NCBI GenBank assembly: GCA_049600855.1
Contig: JBMYQA010000105.1
Location: forward strand, 1-18,359
Reading direction: 5' to 3'
Length of the DNA stretch: 18,359 nt
Source of the DNA: JBMYQA01 sp049600855
Lineage (GTDB): Bacteria > Bacteroidota > Bacteroidia > Cytophagales > Flammeovirgaceae
Shown: piece after piece, positions 15,008-18,359 of the stretch
How the letters are laid out: every line of letters starts with the position of its first letter
Position numbering within the stretch: position 1 is the stretch's first letter
Notes under the pieces: generated by a model
Told to the model about the DNA's origin: nothing
Database searches by the model: none
Seen by the model: the letters and a program-made list of their open reading frames with translations, nothing else
Program-made: the position numbers and the translations under genes

Positions 15008-18000
15008 TTAAACTTTAAAGCCCATGACCAAGATATCGTCAATTTGTTTAGTGTCACCCATCCACCTTTCAAGCGTTGATTCTAAAATATCACGTTGCTC
15101 ATCCATGGGTTTAGCGTGAATATTCAATAATAAGCTTTTGAAATCTCTCGATCTGAATTTCCGTTTAGAGTCACCGCCAAATTGATCTTGATAACCATCA
15201 GAATACAAGTAAAAAGCATCTACACCAGCAGTCGAAATACTGTGTTTTTTATAACTTCGATACGTTTTTTGCTGGTAGCCTCCAACAGATAGTCTGGTGG
15301 GTTTGATCTCATGGATTTCTCCATTTTTTACGTAAACTAAAGGTCTTTTTGCTCCAGCATAATCTAAACGATTGGCCTTGGTATCGATGATACACAGTGC
15401 GACATCCATGCCATCGCGGTTATCGGTCTTATCTTGACTTAGCGCATTTCGAATCCCCATATGTAATTCGCTAAGAATGTAATCGGGTTCTTCATAACCA
15501 ATATTTACCACCACCTCATTAAGCAAATCATTTCCCACCATACTCATAAATGCGCCAGGCACACCGTGCCCTGTACAATCAATGGCAGCAACAAATATTT
15601 TACCATAATTTTCATAAATCCAATAGAAATCGCCACTGACAATATCTCTGGGTTTATAGAAAACAAAAGAGTTGGGCAAGTGCCTTCTAATGGTTTCCAT
15701 TTGTGGGAGAATGGCATCTTGTATCCGCTTCGCGTAATTAATACTTGAGGTTAACTTTTGATTTGTGGACTCAATTCGATTACTAAAATCTTCGATATTT
15801 CGATAGGCTTCTGCATTTTCAAGTGCAATACCAATGTAAACCGCTAAGTTTTTTAGGAGATCGAGGTGATAAGGCGTATACGCATTCTTTTTGAAGCTTT
15901 GCACTGTAATTACTCCTATGCAGCCGTTTTGAGTAGTAAGTGGCACATACAAGATCGACTCAGCATCATCTCCCGCAGCAGCATTTTTCATGCTTGGAAT
16001 ATACTTTTTAAACTCCTTCTTAAAGTCGTTGATGAAAACCGCTTCTAAATTATTGATTGCCCATACAGAAAAACGTCTTTCATCATCAATAGGATGGTAG
16101 AATTCAGGTAGTTTTATGCCCTTCTCAATGGCTCCCCTAAATACAATCTTGCCTTGACTTCGATCAACCACACCGATTCCGAAGGTAGTTGCATCCATCA
16201 AGTTATTGACATTATCGTATACGCGGGAAACAATGGCATCAATGGATAACGAACCGATAATATCTTGACCAATATCACTCAGTAGTTTGATATTTTCGAA
16301 TGATTGATTGATTTGATCGCGCTGGGCTTCTACTTCGGCAGTGCGTTCACGAACCTTCTCCTCCATGTTTTCGTACAAACGTGCATTTTCTAAGGCAATG
16401 AAAATGTATGTTGCTAGATTTTGGAGTATATCTAAATGATAATTGGTATAAGCGTTCTTCTCAAAGCTCTGAATCGTAAGTACGCCTAGTTTTTTATCGT
16501 TTGCAGTAAGCGGAATGTAGATGATAGACTCTGCTAAATCACCAACGACAGGGGCGCTTCTACGTTCAATGTATTTCGAATAATCATGCTCTACATCATT
16601 AATGAAAACCTCTTTCTGATGTTCAAAGCACCAAATAGCTAATTTATCTTTTTCATCTAGTGAAATAGAGAAATCGTCTAAGGTCTTGCCTTTTTCTTTA
16701 GCCCCTTTAAATTCAATGCACTGCTGACTTTTGTTGTAAGCTCCAATCCAAAAGACTGCTGCGTCCATTAAATCATTGACATTGGCGTATACCGTTTCAA
16801 TAATTTTTTGAACAGACAAGCTTGCGGTAATTCCTTGTCCGATATTTTTTAACAGTTTTACATTATTGAAAGCTTGTTCCAATAATTTACTTTGTTCTGC
16901 AATTTCGGTTTTGCTCATCTCAATTCTGCGCAAGGCATCGGCATTTTCTAAGGCAATAGAAATGTATACCGCCATGTTGCGAAGAATATCGATGTGGTAA
17001 TCATCATAGGCATGCTTCTTAAAACTTTGTACCGTTAACACGCCTACTGTTTTATCTTTTGCTTGTAAGGGCAAGTAAATAATGGATTCAGGAAGTGCGC
17101 CAACATCTGGGGTTGGTAATGGCGCATTTGGCAGGTATAAACCGAATTCTTTTTGGCAATCTCGAATAATGATTTCCTTCTTTTCTAAAAAACAAAGAAC
17201 GGAAAGACTGTTTTTACTTTCGATACTGTAAGAATGGAAAGGAAGTTTGTCGTAATCCTCAATACTTCCTGTAACTTCAATTTTCTGATTATCAGGATTA
17301 AACATGCCAATCGAGAAAATGGGCGCATCCATGAGCGCATTTACATTTTCATATACCGTTTCTACAATGGCTTCTACTTCGAGCTTGGAGATGATGTCTT
17401 TACCAATTTGGCCAAGTAGCTTTATGTTTTCATAAGATTGTTCAATTACCTGCTTTTGCTCATCAATTTCCGCTTTGCTGGCTTCAATGCGCTCATAAGC
17501 TTCTGCATTTTCCAACGCGATGCCTACATACACAGCCAAGTTTTTGATGAAATTGAGGTGATATTGATTATATGCCGATGCCTGCATGGTTTGTACGGTA
17601 ATTACACCAATGACATCACCTTTGGAGAAAATAGGGAGGTAAATGACTGATTTGGGTAATTCGCCTATTTTCGGAGTAGCTAAAGGAACATCGGGAAAAT
17701 AGTTATTATATTCTGCTGCGTAGTCTGAGATGAGTACTTCATCTGCATTTCTAAAACACCATACAGCCATTCGATGTTCATTATCTTTTACCGAATAGCT
17801 ATGTGCTTCAAGCACTTGACCATCTTCAATAGTCAATGGCATATTTAGGGTTTGATCGTCTTCATGATAAATACCAATGGTGAAAATACTGGTATCCATT
17901 AAATTACTTAAGGCCTTGTGAGCAGCCATTACGATATCTTCAATTTTGAGATTTGTCGTAATGTCGCGGCCTAAACCTGCCAGTAGTTTGAAATCTTGAT

Positions 18001-18359
18001 AAGCGTTGGCAATTTGTTCTTTCTGCTTAGTCAGTTCATCACTACTTACTTCAATGACGGATTTTTGGTCAGCAATTTCCTTTCGAGAGTTTTCGAGTTC
18101 CTGGTACGCTTCTGCATTTTCAACAGCAATGGCTACATAAACGGCCAAATTTCTCAAAATATTCAAATGATATTCTGAATACGCATATTTCCTAAAACTC
18201 TGAACGGTAATGACTCCTATGGCTTCTCCTTTTACATATACGGGTAAGTAAATGACTGAATCAGGCATTTCCCCCACTTTAGGATCGGGCATGGGGGTGT
18301 TGGGAAAATAACGGTGGAAGTCGCTGATGTAATCATTGATAAAAACCTCTTTGGAGTTT
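15008..18359 (-). CDS. Multi-GAF SpoIIE phosphatase, 5' end outside the window
   Basis: The reading frame is open to the window edge, so the start is missing; codons upstream of the first internal ATG (18292) still encode GAF sequence (EVFINDYISDFHRYFPNTP). Counting from that ATG, residues 1-65 are the end of one GAF unit, and four complete units follow at about 102-266, 287-455, 476-640 and 666-830, joined by coiled-coil linkers. Each unit ends with S-I/V-I-Y-L/I/V-P, GVI/LT-V/I-Q, AY..YH-L/I and I-A-L/V-E-N-A. The SpoIIE/PP2C domain (about 850-1094) keeps DIVSGDFYW, DCTGHGVPGAFMSM, DGMD, YSDGYQDQ and DDILVMGF. No membrane helix is visible, so it is a cytoplasmic sensor-phosphatase. Its domain matches that of the membrane phosphatase at 1986-4397, down to the NYAxxIQxAILP lead-in. 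The same SiaC-like target is inferred; the GAF ligand is unknown. Confidence 0.9.
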   Translation of the reverse strand, partial: NSKEVFINDYISDFHRYFPNTPMPDPKVGEMPDSVIYLPVYVKGEAIGVITVQSFRKYAYSEYHLNILRNLAVYVAIAVENAEAYQELENSRKEIADQKSVIEVSSDELTKQKEQIANAYQDFKLLAGLGRDITTNLKIEDIVMAAHKALSNLMDTSIFTIGIYHEDDQTLNMPLTIEDGQVLEAHSYSVKDNEHRMAVWCFRNADEVLISDYAAEYNNYFPDVPLATPKIGELPKSVIYLPIFSKGDVIGVITVQTMQASAYNQYHLNFIKNLAVYVGIALENAEAYERIEASKAEIDEQKQVIEQSYENIKLLGQIGKDIISKLEVEAIVETVYENVNALMDAPIFSIGMFNPDNQKIEVTGSIEDYDKLPFHSYSIESKNSLSVLCFLEKKEIIIRDCQKEFGLYLPNAPLPTPDVGALPESIIYLPLQAKDKTVGVLTVQSFKKHAYDDYHIDILRNMAVYISIALENADALRRIEMSKTEIAEQSKLLEQAFNNVKLLKNIGQGITASLSVQKIIETVYANVNDLMDAAVFWIGAYNKSQQCIEFKGAKEKGKTLDDFSISLDEKDKLAIWCFEHQKEVFINDVEHDYSKYIERRSAPVVGDLAESIIYIPLTANDKKLGVLTIQSFEKNAYTNYHLDILQNLATYIFIALENARLYENMEEKVRERTAEVEAQRDQINQSFENIKLLSDIGQDIIGSLSIDAIVSRVYDNVNNLMDATTFGIGVVDRSQGKIVFRGAIEKGIKLPEFYHPIDDERRFSVWAINNLEAVFINDFKKEFKKYIPSMKNAAAGDDAESILYVPLTTQNGCIGVITVQSFKKNAYTPYHLDLLKNLAVYIGIALENAEAYRNIEDFSNRIESTNQKLTSSINYAKRIQDAILPQMETIRRHLPNSFVFYKPRDIVSGDFYWIYENYGKIFVAAIDCTGHGVPGAFMSMVGNDLLNEVVVNIGYEEPDYILSELHMGIRNALSQDKTDNRDGMDVALCIIDTKANRLDYAGAKRPLVYVKNGEIHEIKPTRLSVGGYQQKTYRSYKKHSISTAGVDAFYLYSDGYQDQFGGDSKRKFRSRDFKSLLLNIHAKPMDEQRDILESTLERWMGDTKQIDDILVMGFKV

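Noticed and set aside
15800..18290. CRISPR or tandem DNA repeat reading of the regularly spaced similar segments in the last gene
   Set aside because: The period of about 560-610 bases follows the protein GAF units in frame, and the nucleotide similarity is limited to conserved protein motifs.

Overview
The window is AT-rich, with protein families and signals typical of Bacteroidota, probably a free-living Cytophagales-type bacterium. The pointers are a type IX secretion (T9SS) sorting domain, TAnnTTTG-type -7 promoter boxes, almost no Shine-Dalgarno sequences, large WG-repeat and Asp-box beta-propeller exported proteins, and SpoIIE phosphatases of the kind common in gliding and marine Bacteroidota. 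The species assignment is inference; no rRNA, tRNA, CRISPR, transposase or phage gene is present.

Layout. (1) 1-606: a lone SnoaL/NTF2-like small protein with its own terminator. (2) 948-4397: a + strand operon of three genes: a SiaB-like GHKL-fold kinase, a SiaC-like phosphoprotein (DUF1987), and an exported TPR/coiled-coil/transmembrane protein ending in a cytoplasmic SpoIIE (PP2C) phosphatase. This matches the SiaA/B/C switch of Pseudomonas but lacks the diguanylate cyclase SiaD. (3) 4405-9932, all on the minus strand: an exported Asp-box/VPS10-like propeller protein, a LolA-fold exported protein, and a lipoprotein esterase with an E-set/CBM48-like domain. Each looks separately transcribed. 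(4) 10414-11286 (+): a Tat-signal protein with a degenerate intradiol-dioxygenase-like beta domain and a T9SS C-terminal domain. (5) 11287-11514: a repeat-rich convergent intergenic region. (6) 11515-14802 (-): an exported protein of 1095 residues built of about 20 WG repeats. (7) 15008-18359 (-): a very large soluble multi-GAF protein ending in a second SpoIIE phosphatase; its start lies beyond the window.

How the parts may work together. The two SpoIIE phosphatases share the same linker and catalytic motifs but have opposite input modules: one senses outside the cytoplasmic membrane through TPRs, the other inside through tandem GAF domains. The simplest reading is that both can dephosphorylate the SiaC-like protein that the SiaB-like kinase phosphorylates, giving a partner-switch that integrates envelope and cytoplasmic signals. 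The output partner is not visible. A 12-15 bp near-palindromic motif (GTGATAAACACT) occurs only between genes: upstream of the SnoaL gene, upstream of the siaB operon, and between the GAF phosphatase and WG genes, which suggests a shared regulator. The other genes are envelope or secreted proteins with no obvious biochemical link to the switch.
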